Shown piece by piece: positions 1 through 11,004 of a stretch of DNA of 64,000 nucleotides. Position numbers and translations under genes: made by a program. The notes below the pieces were generated by a model. It worked only from the letters and a program-made list of their open reading frames with translations. It was not told where the DNA came from and did no database searches. Source of the DNA: Nematopogon swammerdamellus (taxonomy: Eukaryota > Arthropoda > Insecta > Lepidoptera > Adelidae); NCBI GenBank assembly GCA_946902875.1, contig OX336343.1, forward strand, positions 10,653,754-10,717,753, written 5' to 3'. Each line of letters begins with the position of its first letter. Position 1 is the stretch's first letter.

Positions 1-735
1 TATCAGAACGTAGCTCGGCCTTCGGCCTCGCCTTAGTTACTTACTTTCTTCAAGATGGTTTAGCTTCTTCCTGAACGCAGCTCGGCCTTCGGCCTCGCCC
101 TTAGTTACTTGCTTTCTTCGAGATTGTTTATTATTTATCAGAACGAAGCTCGGCCTTCGGCCTCGCCTTAGTTACTTACTTTCTTCAATATGGTTTAGCT
201 TCTTCCTGAACGCAGCTCGGCCTTCGGCCTCGCCCTTAGTTACTTGCTTTCTTCGAGATTGTTTATTATTTATCAGAACGAAGCTCGGCCTTCGGCCTCG
301 CCTTAGTTACTTACTTTCTTCAATATGGTTTAGCTTCTTCCTGAACGCAGCTCGGCCTTCGGCCTCGCCCTTAGTTACTTGCTTTCTTCGATATGGTTTA
401 TTATTTATCAGAATGTAGCTCGGGCTTCGACCTCGCCTTAGTTACTTACTTTCTTCAAGATGGTTTAGCTTCTTCCTGAACGCAGCTTGGCCTTTGGCCT
501 CGCCCTTAGTTATGATGTTAGTTAGTTCTTCAAGATGGTTTTGCTTCTTCCCGAATGCAGCTCGGCCTGCAGCCTCGCCCATAGTTACTTACTTTATTCC
601 AGAATGTTTTTCTTCTTCCTGAAGTCAGCTCCGACTTCCGTCTCGCCCTTAGTTACTTTCATCGAGAAAGAATATCGTTTACGTGAGCGCAGATCCGCCT
701 TCGGCCCCGCCTTTAGTGACTTACTTTATTTTTTT
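1..735 (+). repeat. Minisatellite array, partial at the window edge
   Basis: The array is built of about 67-bp units, each carrying the palindromic core GGCCTTCGGCC followed by a TTAGTTACTTACTTTCTTC-like spacer. From 1 to about 430 the units alternate between two versions. One begins TATCAGAACG and has a spacer ending in CAATATGG; the other begins CTGAACGCAG and has a spacer ending in CGAGATTG. The core recurs at 13, 148 and 283 and again at 80, 215 and 350, a 135-bp higher-order period. Units decay from about 500 onward. The left end lies outside the window. ORFs here are repeat translations, not genes. Confidence 0.9.
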
Positions 736-783
736 TTAAATACGAAATTCACGCGAACGAAGCCGCGGGCAATAGCAATATAA
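736..783 (+). mobile_element. Hairpin 3' terminus of a Helitron-like element
   Basis: The array is closed by AAATACGAAATTCACGCG followed by AACGAAGCCGCGGGCAA. This is the same terminus that ends the arrays at 20618-20652, 32095-32140 and 61300-61337, where it is followed by AAGCTAG. Here the final CTAG is mutated (GCAATAGCAATA). Confidence 0.7.
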
Positions 784-3700
784 ATTTGCACCAATCACAG
801 CGACATAAGTTCGACTTAAATTTTTTAATTTTTTAATTTATCAAACAATTTGTCACCGGCCAGCTCACTTCGAGATGATAGTTCTCCGTTGTCAACTTGA
901 CATTTAAAATTGTTTTTTACCTTTACTTTGGATTACGTGATTTTAAATGCGCAATAATATTTAAAAATAATTTTAATTTTTATTATATTTTTTTGTGTAT
1001 TATGTTATTCCGGCATATAAACTGCAACTATACAAAGTTTCGTCTAATTCGGTTCAGTGGTTTTTGCGTGATGCGCGTACAGACAAACAAACAAACAAAA
1101 ATTTTAAAAACTGATCTAACATGTTCAGTATCTCATTTTAAGCCATTCTGGTTAGTTTTTTTTCCGAATACATTCAATGTACAGACTTTCTTACCTTTAC
1201 GATTTTATTATATGTATAGATGCTTTATTGTTTAATATAAATTATATATAACAAATGGCGGACTTATTGCCTAATTATTATTATTATTGCGGCAATCTCT
1301 GCCGGTCAACCACACTATTACAACATATTTTATTGTAGGTATTTAAAGAAACAACTAAATAAATTAATGAAAAAAAAAACAACAAAGATAGCTTGAACGC
1401 CTAAAATAACACTATAATATTATATACATACATGAACATAGATAAAAAAAAATACATATTAATACATAGAGACATACTTATATAAGAGACATACTTATAC
1501 TTATTTATTACATACAACTGCTAACCCCAGCACAGGTTTATATACATTTCACGGAGACAACATATTCAGCGCTCCGGCGAACTGACATTGCGGAATGTAT
1601 TCACTCGGACTGATGCGCAGAAATTATTCACCTAGGAACGTAGGTATTCCAACTAAGCAGACAAATGCACTCTGAAAATTAAATATCAGCTAACTGAGGA
1701 GGGAGTAAAACAATGTTTACTTTAATGTTAGTCCTACACATGGCCCAACCGCACAGGTCCAGCATAGTCCACGGATGTGTACTTACTTTACGGTTTGAAG
1801 TTGTAGTGGTTTTTTTCCCACATATCTTCAAACTAGCGTAAAAATAGGTATGAACAGAAAATATTCGCAAACACCTGGCCTTCATTAGGTATGTATGAAA
1901 TGGGAAATATATTAAAAAGCATAAATTTGTCAGTAAAAAAAATATCTCGAGTATTTATTGATACCATTAATGAAAACCTAAAAGGGATAAAACTATACAT
2001 TGTTTAGTGATCTCATACAGCACCATATTAAAATATGTAAGGAAAGTAACTTCAATAATAACAACCTGCCATTTTCACTGGAATTTAATTTTTGAATCGA
2101 TTGTCACGTCCCACGTCTACTCTCTTCGTGCAAAAGTGAAACGGCTATTGAGAGAGCATTCTAGAAGCTAGCACCTTTCATTTCCGTCCTTACGGTGCTC
2201 CAGGCACTCGAAGGCATTCCTGTAGTGCCTGAAGAATCTTTATGACAGTCCAAATGAAAAGTTTCATGCACAGAATGAAATGAGCGGAAGAGCTGAGGAA
2301 GAGTGCTGAAAATTCGTGCCACTTTGTCTTATTCTCTCACTGTATAAATATAGCGCTGTTTTATGTGAACAGATGGATAGACGGACAATGGAGTCCCAAA
2401 ATAAAGATCGTAAGCTCCTAAAACATAGCTGACCTCTAAAATTTCGTGTTCGTTTCTTTGTTTCATTCAGCTTCAACTCAAGAAAACATTTTTCCATGAA
2501 TTCACCTAAGCGACATTCAAATTGCATGATCATGTATTTCCTATAGAGGCTCCACAATAAAAACGAGACGAAATAAATGTCTCCGAATTCTATATTCTTT
2601 ATTCTTTATTCTTTATTCATCATTCGTATGGTAGTACACTACGCTTGAATTTGTCCTGTTAGTTTTTACAATCCGTATAAACTCAGTATCCATAGTCTAC
2701 TGAAATGGAAATGTGTTTGTAACATCTTTAAAAGTCCCTTTACGGAAAACTCCTAAAGGCCTCGTCCAGAGAGGGTTGGGTTGTCTCTCCCTTGGGCCGC
2801 CCGTTTCAGAGTCATTCCGGTCGCCGCCTGTCCTCACCTATGACCACGGAGCTTTGAACCAGACCAGTCTTGCCCGGCGTGGGGGGCGCGGGCGGTGTGG
2901 CCCGATCATTGTTCTGTGTCTACGACGTACCGGACGTATCTTCTTTTATACTGTTTTTCTTAGTTGGTAGACAAAAAGTTAAGTATTAAAAGTATTTGAG
3001 GTACATTTTAATCTAACATTGAATATATTCATCTACAGTGGACACACTTATCACATTCGTTTGTGTAGCCTTGTGGATCGACATTTCGGGCCGAAATGAT
3101 GGCCCTGGTGTACGAGGGAGCTCTAGAGATCTCTCTGCCGCACGACGGTTAACAGAAAATAATCACTGATTCTAAGTATGTCAGTCGTAAACTCATATTA
3201 ACTTTTGATTAAGTTTAATTAAGTATGTTACCAGTTGACAAGATATATTGATAAATTGTGATTAATTTAATTTAATTTTAATTAGCATTAACTTAACATT
3301 CACTATGCTCACACAACAACCAAAGTGCAAGTGGAGGCACGGCACTGATGGCTCGGCGGCTGCCGGAATTGCTCTGAAATCAGCCTCGTCCCTCCATGTC
3401 CGACTAATGTAGGCCGTGGGACTCGCCCACTCCGGAGATTCGCAACTCGAAGTGACAGTGTTTAAAAGCTCCATAAATAAGCAAATGTCGCTCCCTAAAA
3501 AGCCTAATGCATCGTAATGGCCGCCTTTTTAAAGGAGCTTAAATAGCTCTATCTGTTCGTACTATTCCACTGATGTTTTAGGCTCCTCCCTCATTGAGCC
3601 GAAACTCGTAATTTGTTTAAACGGTGGTCCTTTTACAAGGCGAATCCGGTATGTAAATTTGTGTTTGTGTTTTTTTTTAGGAGTGCACTTGAGATGAACA

Positions 3701-4000
3701 GGTCACGACTGATAAAAATCGGTCAAGCATCAAGGTACTTCATGCGCCGAGGGTTCGGCAAATTAACTGTGTCCCATAAAGTATTAGAAATCTGAATTTC
3801 TCTATAATTTTTTATGTCTATGAAACTCTTTACATGTAAATATGTTTTTTCAGAATGTTACACCCATGACATACTATTTGAAACTTTTAGTAGAAAGACC
3901 CACTGTAAACACAACCAAAAAAATAATAATAAATATATATAATACTATGTGATATCGCAACAAACGTAAGGTACGCGAGTCCACAAGTGTAACACAGGTA
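784..4000. other. AT-rich intergenic DNA without a supported gene
   Basis: No convincing exon was seen. A short stretch near 1035-1105 (AATTCGGTTCAGTGG followed by a run of ACAA repeats) looks like a fragment of the Helitron-like family found at 33898-34118. A small ATTCTTT tandem run lies near 2591-2620. A GC-richer block at about 2745-2945 has an open frame but no recognised protein features. The rest is unremarkable. Confidence 0.5.
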
Positions 4001-4009
4001 AACATAAAG

Positions 4010-4350
4010 GTGTTTGGACCGCCTGCGCCTGTCCTACATTAAAAGGGCTGTATCCTTTGAACTGTAATAACCGGTTGAAAGTTCACAGAATATGTGTTAG
4101 TATGACGGATATTCTAACAAATAATAATAAAAAAAAGAAAAAGTAAAAAGTCAAGATACGAGATTTTTATTTTTCAATGATTAATTTTTGCTGTGTCATA
4201 AAAACGGTAATACATACAATACATACAAGCGTCAAACTTGGTGTGATTATAGTGCCAGTTCTAAAGTAAAACAACAAATAATAAAAAGCTGTCAATTACT
4301 TGGTGGTACGGAGCCCTCGGTGCGCGAGTCCGAACTTGGTCGGTTTTTTT
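4010..4350 (+). repeat. Dispersed repeat D (CCGGCCAAGTGCGAG family), diverged copy
   Basis: Family D is the commonest repeat in this window. One end reads AAAACCGGCCAAGTGCGAG on one strand. The other end is TTTTTAGGGTTCCGTA. In between lie a CTGT/GTCC-rich stretch, GGGCTGTATCTCTTGAACCG and GAAATTTTCACAGAATATG. This copy keeps the middle (4045-4150) and the CCTCGGTGCGCGAG...GGTCGGTTTT end (about 4310-4350). No protein is encoded, so it is presumably a non-autonomous element. Confidence 0.65.
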
Positions 4351-5689
4351 ATGATTCTGGTGGCATACATTTGTTGTACCGTGATTTTGAGGATGCTTTA
4401 AGAAAACTCAGGCTCAGCTATTTTTGCAAAGATACTATTATTTATCGTAGGTCTACACCTACGATAAATTACAGAACAGTAATTACTAGGCGATCAGATT
4501 ACAGAATTCTGTCGCCATCTAAATAGATTGCAGATGTAGCCAACACCGAGGACAACACTGTGTGATTTCAAAATGCGTAAATATTTAGATGCATTACATG
4601 AGAGGTGTGCGTTTGCACCAAGAATTCTTTTGGAGATGGACGAACACGTCTCAAGTAGGGCGTGTAGAAGCATTCGAATAGACAGTGAGCCCTATTAAAT
4701 CATTATCGATCAACTTTCCTTAGATTATTCGTACCTACTCGAGTTTGACGAATAAATAAATTGAGTGAGGCGAATAAATAAATGTTCCCTATTCTATTCA
4801 ATTGAACATTGATTTCGTTCAGCGCTGATTACTCCCTCCAAGGCTCGTCCTTCAGTCAGAGTGACGACGCTTCTCGGGGACGGAAGTTTGTCTTGTACTA
4901 ATTTGAGTTGTATCTGCTTCATGTAACATTAAGGCTCCGTTTGTGCTCGTTTGTTGTGTGATCTGATGATAACACAAATAAGTTTATTTTTGTTCGACAA
5001 ATAAGTTTATTTTCTTAGGGTTCGAATTAGAAAATAGTTCATGTAATCGCGCTCAAAGTCATGCCGATTTAAAAAAAATCGACAAACAATTGATAACAAT
5101 TTCAAATAATATGTTTTGCTGTCTATATTTTGACATATATTTTTTTACCCAAAATGGGTTCGATTCATGCACGAAGGAAAAAGGCGCCCTTTCCCTCAGA
5201 TACGCAAAAGGACGCCAGATTTCAGTGTTTTGCTTCCACAACGTGACGCCATATTGTATAACCACAGGCTTCGTCACTTTTGGCACATGAAAATAACAGC
5301 GACGCATTAAAATATAGTTGGTATTTTACACAAAGCATTTGAGTTGGCTAGAAGGAAAAAGGAGGCGTACCGCGTAGTCGGCGCGCCGCAAGTAAGTACA
5401 GAGTGACTTACTTCTTACTAGATCGCATGACTCCATGCAGACGTGCAACTGCAGTAGTAACGTGTCTGAGTAGACTACTTTGATGGTAATGCGGACAGCC
5501 GAAAATGTCTTATGTAAAATATGATCTCCGCCTTTTATTTCCAGCTGTTTCAAAACATGAACACACAACATTAACAAAAATAATTAAATCTAGACCTAAA
5601 AATAAATCTAACTATAAAGAAAAATAGTCGTCCATAGAGACCAAAAAATTAAGTAAAATTGTCATCGTAGTTTCAGTAGTTACAGCGCC
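4351..5689. other. Intergenic DNA, no supported gene
   Basis: Overlapping short ORFs on both strands at 5059-5577 show no recognisable domain or splice structure. Nothing else could be supported. Confidence 0.45.
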
Positions 5690-5940
5690 GAGCCACCCGT
5701 CTCGTTGGTGACCCGAAACTTACAGATGTCTGGAGTCTCTAAGTCATTGTCATAGTCACCCGAATCCTTTAACCTGGGTGTCTTCAAACGTCGTATTAAC
5801 AGGCTAGACAGCCTAGCAACAGTTTGCAAATCTGCTGGTATGGCACCAAACTGAGCGTGGTTTCGCGAGGAGAGGTGATTTTGGCTCTGTCGACTGCACC
5901 ATTTGTCTCTCGGCACAGCCAGCAATGTTGGTTTACATAA
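5690..5940 (+). pseudogene. Decayed Jockey-like LINE 3' end
   Basis: The + strand translation, with stops and frameshifts, matches the tail of insect Jockey/R1-type reverse transcriptases: a QRRA..LVGDP-like segment at about 5687-5720 and a FNLGVFKRRINRLDS-like segment near 5775-5815. The same FK.R(V)N motif appears in the fragments at 10025-10660, 22150-22690, 57570-57720 and 62140-62470. The open frame on the opposite strand is antisense to it. Confidence 0.6.
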
Positions 5941-6034
5941 AAAAGTTAAAGTTCAATAGTACGGCCTGCCGTTTCATGGCCCTTCATCGTGATTCGTGTA
6001 TTCGTGTATTTTTGTCAACGAGCGCCTTCTCGTG

Positions 6035-6790
6035 TAAACTACATTCATACATAGCGTCAAGCCTGTTTCCCGGTGGTGTAGGCAGAGACAACGGATATCC
6101 ATGTGCCACGATGCTGACACACCTCTTCCACCTCTTCCACTCTCATAACGTTCTTCATGCATGCTCGTCGGTCATGGATACTACGCACTTCACCCATTTT
6201 GAGCACATGCCCGATCTGGTCCAGATACGTGCGTCTAGGGCGACCCTTCCCTACTCTTCCCCTCACAAATTCTCCATAAATTTCTTTCTTTAGTCTCCTA
6301 TCATCTATTCTTCCAACATGACCGAACCACCGAAGCATTCCTTTCTCAATCCTTGTCACTATATATTCTTTCAGACCACAGCGCTCTCGCACTACACTAT
6401 TACTCAATCTATCTTTCATTTTTACTCCACACATACTCCTCAACGCGCGCATTTCTACAGCATTTATCCTGCTTTCATACTTCGTCTGCCATGCCCAACT
6501 TTCACTCCCGTACATAAGTGTAGGGGCCAGCACTCCACCAAGGACAGCCAAACGTGTCCTAGTGGACATACTTTGGCTGCTCAGTGCTCATACATAATAG
6601 CGTGCAACGCCCCATTCACTTGGTTGCCGGCTTTCACTCTCTTTTCTACACCTCCATCACATTTTCTATCCCGCGTGAACACATTCCCCAGATATACGAA
6701 TTCGTTCACTTGCTCCAGTCTCTCAGCCCCAATCTTTACATCGCATTCGGACACTATGTCATTCCTCTCCAGTACCATTACTTTAAAATA
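6035..6790 (-). pseudogene. RTE-like non-LTR retrotransposon, C-terminal fragment
   Basis: Two - strand frames, 6778-6581 and 6569-6057, form the end of an endonuclease/reverse transcriptase polyprotein interrupted by a frameshift. The first contains VNEFVYLGNVFTRD, the typical post-RT 'YLG' segment. The second has LAPTLMYGSESWAWQ, MRALRSMCGVK, RCGLKE, MLRWFGHVGRID and GKGRPRRTYLDQI, all characteristic of the C-terminal part of RTE/BovB-like LINEs. The upstream RT and endonuclease domains are absent, as in a 5'-truncated insertion. A shorter copy of the same 3' end lies at 52563-52727. The element is not expected to be functional. Confidence 0.85.
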
Positions 6791-7175
6791 TGTATATACT
6801 ATATGGACTATGGCAGTTTTTATGTTTTTAATTCTTTGGTTTTAATTAAGCTACACTTTTGGCATTCCGAGAGTTGACATTTGGAATACACAAGCATGTT
6901 GTAACGGCATCACCTTTGTGAAACAGCGAGTGTAGGTACTGTGCAAGTTGAATTTTAGAACAGCAGCGGCGGGTGTTCTATAATTTCCATAATGTTTGAA
7001 GCTACAGTACAAAAGAGCTGCCGTAATAATTCTGTATATTTTCCTGCTTATTCCAGAATAATTTACATCGCAACCTGCCCCACTGCCCTTATATGCCGTA
7101 AGGGTACATAAATAACAAATTGCGTGGAAGTAAACATTCAGAAACGGCACTGCTGTCATACAGTGCATTAATTTT
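6791..7175. other. Intergenic DNA, nothing recognised
   Basis: AT-rich sequence upstream of the truncated LINE. No exon, RNA or repeat signature could be supported. Confidence 0.4.
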
Positions 7176-7176
7176 T

Positions 7177-7690
7177 AGGGTTCCGTGCCTCAAAAGAGGA
7201 AAAAAAAAAAACTAAACAATTGTAGGATCACTCACGTTTCTGTCTGCCCTTCTGTCACACCTTGTTTATCCGAATCTAATGGACGAAAAAAGTTGAAATT
7301 TGTTACATAAATAGTTTGTTCGCCCAATCACGGATGTATAGTGTAAGTAAATGAACGAATTTCGATTTTGTGGTAAATTAGAAAGTAAAAAAAAACATCA
7401 TCATCATCATCATCATCATCATCAGCAGCCTGTATCGATCCACTGCTGGACATAGGTCTAAAAAAAACATATTTTTGTTCAATTGCATCATGTGATGTAT
7501 CAAATGAAAGAGAAATATTTTTTTATATTTATTTATTATATTATACTTATTTAGATTCTAGATAAAAACTACAAACATATTTTTTTATAATTTTAAAATT
7601 CATGCATAGTTTAAAATATATTAAAGAAATATACGAAAATCGAGCATCAAGATATCAAATATCAAGTTTCCACGTTTTTTTAATTTAATG
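7177..7690. repeat. Dispersed GGGTTCCGTGCC repeat, diverged
   Basis: The stretch starts TTTTTAGGGTTCCGTGCC and continues through a disrupted TCTGCCCTTCTGTCACAC segment to ATATCAAATATCAAGTTTCC. The element at 16315-16730 has related features (AAATTTCAAGTTTCTACG and an end reading GCAGAACCCTAAAAA). It is interrupted by the LINE 3' end at 7398-7455. Confidence 0.45.
7398..7460 (-). mobile_element. LINE 3' end with a (TCA)n microsatellite tail
   Basis: On the - strand this reads CCTATGTCCAGCAGTGGATCG followed by GGCTGATGATGATG repeats. This is the 3' terminus that follows the AYVQQWT coding end of the LINE at 48785-49250. Only the last ~35 bp plus the trinucleotide tail remain. Confidence 0.7.
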
Positions 7691-7765
7691 CAGTATGGGT
7701 TGGCTGAGTCGGAGGGGCCAAAGCATATGCTCCGACCAGCCAATATCAACTCCGAGAAGATAGGA
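7683..7765 (-). mobile_element. SINE-B tail fragment
   Basis: GGCTGAGTCGGAGGGGCC and GCTCCGACCAGCCAATATCA match the 3' part of the full-length SINE-B at 15526-15930 in reverse orientation. Confidence 0.65.
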
Positions 7766-7835
7766 AAGTTCTCACGGAAAACGGCTTGGTGCAGAATCCT
7801 CTACGCGAGATAGACTCGTACTTGAGCGCTTTTAC

Positions 7836-8115
7836 ATACATACATACCACACACGCTGTATCCCGACAATTAGGGTAAGCAGAGTAATCGGTGTTGTGCA
7901 GCAAGAACTCTGGAAAATTGCAGCATAACACCGACCACCACGTTTAGCAAAGTATTCGGACAAGATAACTATCAAGCAGCAAGTAAGGCACAAAGACCCA
8001 CCTGCTGCACGACTCGCTGGAAGAACCGTGCCAAGGTGAGAGGTGGCAAGCTTGTCGCCATTAGCACGGCATCTCGTCCCCCTTCGTCGCAGTGGGGCTA
8101 TTCTTTTTAAGTATC
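7836..8115 (+). repeat. Dispersed repeat C (CACACGCTGTATCCCGACAAT family)
   Basis: The family is recognised by CATACATACCACACACGCTG, a GTAAGCAGAGTAATCGGTGT segment, CAGCATAACACCGACCACC and a tail with CACGGCATCTCGTCCCCC. Other copies lie at 17289-17440, 29458-29645, 41643-41825 and, inverted, 49724-50005; a tail fragment lies at 25441-25520. No protein is encoded. Confidence 0.65.
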
Positions 8116-8127
8116 GGCCTCACACAG

Positions 8128-8546
8128 TACTTTTTAGGGTTCCTTACCCGATAGGGACCCTATTACTAAGCCTACGCCGCCGTCTGTCTGCCTGTCTGTC
8201 TGTCCGTCTGTCCGTCTGCCTGTCCGAGGGCTGTATCTCTTGAACCGTAATAGGTAGCCCGTTGAAATTTTCACAGAATATGTGTTATTATGGCCGATAT
8301 AAACAACAAATAATAGAAAAAGTTAAAACATCACGGGGGTTCCCATAGAAGAAACCAAAAAAGTGTATGCGCGCGCGCCATCTACCGAATAGAGGGTGAA
8401 GCATTTTAACTTATCATGACTTTTAACTAATATGAAGCATTTCATAACACGCCATATATGGCGTGAGTGGCGCTAACCATGACATGGCGATAAGGAACCC
8501 TCGGTGCGCGAGTTCGACTCGCACTTGACCGGTTTTTTTACAGACC
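8128..8546 (+). repeat. Dispersed repeat D, near full length
   Basis: It runs from TTTTTAGGGTTCCTTACCCG to CACTTGACCGGTTTTTTT. The CTGTCTGTC tract (about 8190-8225), GGGCTGTATCTCTTGAACCG and ACAGAATATGTGTTATTATG are all in order. It makes a useful reference copy of the family, as does 37112-37512. Confidence 0.75.
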
Positions 8547-9295
8547 GCTTTTGCATTGTACGAATTAATAGATGATAATAATAATGACGTATATTTTTTT
8601 ATGGAAGCTGTCACGGTTGCCTACCTCACGTACAGAGTACCGCTGCAGCCCCGAATCTGCTCCCATCGAAAAAGCTTGTGCGATCTTTACGATGAGAATG
8701 CAAGCTCCAGGGGGAGATGGGGAAGGAAAAGTAGAGCGGTTTTCACAACTATTGTTTTCACAACTACACGTTTGACCTATACCAGCCGGCGGCGGCGTTA
8801 GGAAACAGAAACACAAACAGGAACTTGAGATCAGCCAGTCTGAAATAACAGCAAATATCTAAAACTTCCCCTGGCTGCAGGTAATCACCTTATGTGTTGC
8901 TTAGTTGAACCGTATTTTAGGGTTAAACTATATTATTTAATTATTTCATAAATATTCAGTTCAGTGTATGATTAGGATCTGTCAAGAGAAACGTAAAAGG
9001 TACCTGTCACGCCGGCACGGCATGCGCAGCCCCGCAGTTCGAAACCGAATACTTTTCGGTGTCGTCGGCACAACAATCCGCGCTGACGGCGCCAAGTGTC
9101 TCGCGTATCCATAAAACAAAAACAAGAGATAGAAACGGTTAATCACAATTTTTCTTTTATGGAAACTGGCACGGGCAAAGTCGGATCGGATCGGGAAAAG
9201 AAATAAATAAAAGCCGCCAAATGCGAGTCGTACTCGCGCACCGAGGGCTCCGTACCACCACACAACATATACTTTTGTTGTGTTTACAAAAAAAA
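8547..9295. repeat. Repeat fragments, no gene
   Basis: Fragments: a SINE-A tail piece near 8600-8640 (TGTCACGGTTGCCTACCTCA); a LINE 3'-end piece at about 8995-9120 (GGTACCTGTCACGCCGGC, the same tail as at 29240-29330); and a family-D end at 9206-9260 (AAGCCGCCAAATGCGAG). The overlapping ORFs show no domains. Confidence 0.5.
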
Positions 9296-9692
9296 ATGTT
9301 TTTTTTTATGGAAACTGACACGGTTGGCTACATCATCTACAACATCCGTGATGTCAGCCCATAACACCGGGTGAACTAGGTGCAATGTCAGTGCTTCCCT
9401 TCGGTCGTGCCGGCTACACTGAACTGGACGGAAAACAAACTATTTACATAGCCGTTTCGGCAGACGTTTCATTCAGTGCGGTGGTACCAACCCTGGCGGG
9501 TTTAACCCTACCTCCTAGGTATAAGGTAAGAAGGGAAGGGGGGAAGGGACCTACAGTTTTATGTGGAATCCGAACCACGGGCCACCTCCAACGGTCGAGC
9601 GGTCACCCATCCAAGTATTGATTGGCCCAGCGTTGCTTAACCATCAATAGCGACAGTCGACTGTCTGCACCACTGAGCTATCGAGGCTGACG
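9296..9692 (-). mobile_element. SINE-A copy, reverse orientation, diverged head
   Basis: Read on the - strand, the head contains the tRNA A-box-like TAGCTCAGTGGTG (near 9672-9685). A degenerate 5S-like GGATGGGTGACCGC follows (near 9598-9612), then CGTGGTTCGGATTCC-like sequence. The body is CCGTCCAGTTCAGTGTAGCC and GAAGGGAAGCACTGACAT. The tail is GTGTCAGTTTCCATAAAAAA. Better copies are at 22825-23220 and 47471-47807. Confidence 0.7.
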
Positions 9693-9810
9693 AGTATCTC
9701 GCGTATCAATAAAAAAAAAGAAGAGATAGAAACGATTAATCCCTATTTTCTCCCATCGTATTAGTCGAAAACTTAACGAACCAACTATCTACTTTTTTCA
9801 GTTTTGAGCG

Positions 9811-10031
9811 AAAAGCCTAACTTGCAGAATGTCTTTAAAGCAAAACGTCTAAAATAAATGTCTAAGTTGTAAAATGTCTAAGAAGCAAAACGTCTAAAAC
9901 GTTATTTGCCTTAACAACATTACGTCTACTATGGCAAAAGAAAAGCATAACTTGCAGAATGTCTTTAAAGCAAAACGTGTAAAATCAATGCCTAAGTTGT
10001 AAAATGTCTAAGAAGCAAAACGTCTAAAACG
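9811..10031. repeat. 130-bp direct duplication
   Basis: CTTGCAGAATGTCTTTAAAG occurs at 9821 and again at 9951, and about 90 bp following each copy are nearly identical (AAGCAAAACGTCTAAAACGT ends both). The segment also repeats the words AATGTCTAAG and AAACGTCTAAAA internally, so it is a small tandem structure within intergenic DNA. Confidence 0.75.
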
Positions 10032-10660
10032 TAATTGCTTCCGAACTGGGTCGCTCTCCCCGAGGTCGAAGCCTCAGGCGCAGCCAATTTCACCGCCGAG
10101 GAGGTGCCAGTCCGGCTTGGAGGTGGACTAATGTTGCTGGGGAAAGGCTATTAACCCGCGATTTGAAGATCCGTGGATTGTAGGAGTGGGGAAAGATGTT
10201 TCCTGGGAGCCCGTTCCACACCTTTGCAGTGCGGCACAAGAACGATTTAGAGAATCGTGCAGTTCGAAGAACTCTTCTGTCGACTACAAAGGGGTGTTCC
10301 GCGAGAGTATGGCGGGTTTGGCGAAGGCGAACAGGGGGAGGGGGGAAAAGGGAAGCAAGTTCGTCAGAGCAGCGGTCATAGTAGTACCGATAAAACAGGC
10401 TCAATGAACCAACGATACGTCTGTGCTTTAGAGGTTGAAGGTCCTTTGTGAGTACAGAGTCACCAATGAGGCGAATGGCTCGTCGCTGAATAGAATCCAA
10501 GGCTGAAAGAAGGTACTCAGGAGAACCCTCCCAAAGATGACTGCAATATTCCATCACCGTTCTTACTTGTGCTTTGTAGAGTGTAAGTAGTTGGACCGGC
10601 GTGAAAAATCGCCGACATCGGTAAAGGATCCCTAATTTTCGAGACGCCAGTTTCGCCTTG
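10025..10660 (-). pseudogene. Jockey-like LINE, ORF2 C-terminal fragment
   Basis: The - strand frame from 10557 to 10090 (155 codons from an internal Met, open further upstream to about 10650) carries the hallmarks of a Jockey-clade ORF2 tail. These are the TLYKAQVRTVMEYCSHLWEG region, SIQRRAIRLIGDS, LFYRYYYDRCSDEL, RQTRHTLAEHPFVVD, FSKSFLCRTAKVWNGLPG and FKSRVNSLS. It ends at a stop at 10090. The RT core is missing, so this is a 5'-truncated, non-mobile copy. It directly abuts a SINE-B copy at 10668. Confidence 0.85.
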
Positions 10661-10667
10661 GTAGGTA

Positions 10668-10960
10668 TTCAATCCGGGGTGGGCGACAGAGTCAGATGGG
10701 GCCAGAGCACCAATTCTTCAGTTTGCCAGAGCATGTGCCATGGAGAGAAGGTGCCACACCAGAGACTTCTCTTTGGATTGCTGGCTGTACTGGAATTAGA
10801 GGAGCACACAATCGTCGCTGCTACGGGGCCATTGTTCGTCCAGTACGGTTGTACCAACCCAGTCGGCTACAATTTGTGCCTACCACCTAGTAAGGGGCAA
10901 GGGAAGGGACCTACAGTTTTACACCGGTTCCGAACGGTGAACTTACATAAAGGAGTCGGA
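10668..10960 (-). mobile_element. SINE-B copy, reverse orientation, head-truncated
   Basis: Read on the - strand it shows GTAAAACTGTAGGTCCCTTC (10899-10920), ACTAGGTGGTAGGCACAAAT, GCCGACTGGGTTGGTACAAC, AGTACAGCCAGCAATCC and a tail with TGGCCCCATCTGACTC. The body matches the full copy at 15526-15930. The tRNA-like head is missing. Confidence 0.75.
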
Positions 10961-11004
10961 GGACCGCTAAGCTAAGTAAATATCCGCGCAGCTGTTGAGT
11001 TTTT

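Noticed and set aside
5059..5577. Overlapping 66-83 codon frames on both strands
   Set aside because: No motif, mutually overlapping, and typical of chance ORFs in this composition.
6318..6877. 175-codon and 97-codon + strand frames
   Set aside because: Antisense shadows of the RTE-like reverse transcriptase fragment on the - strand.
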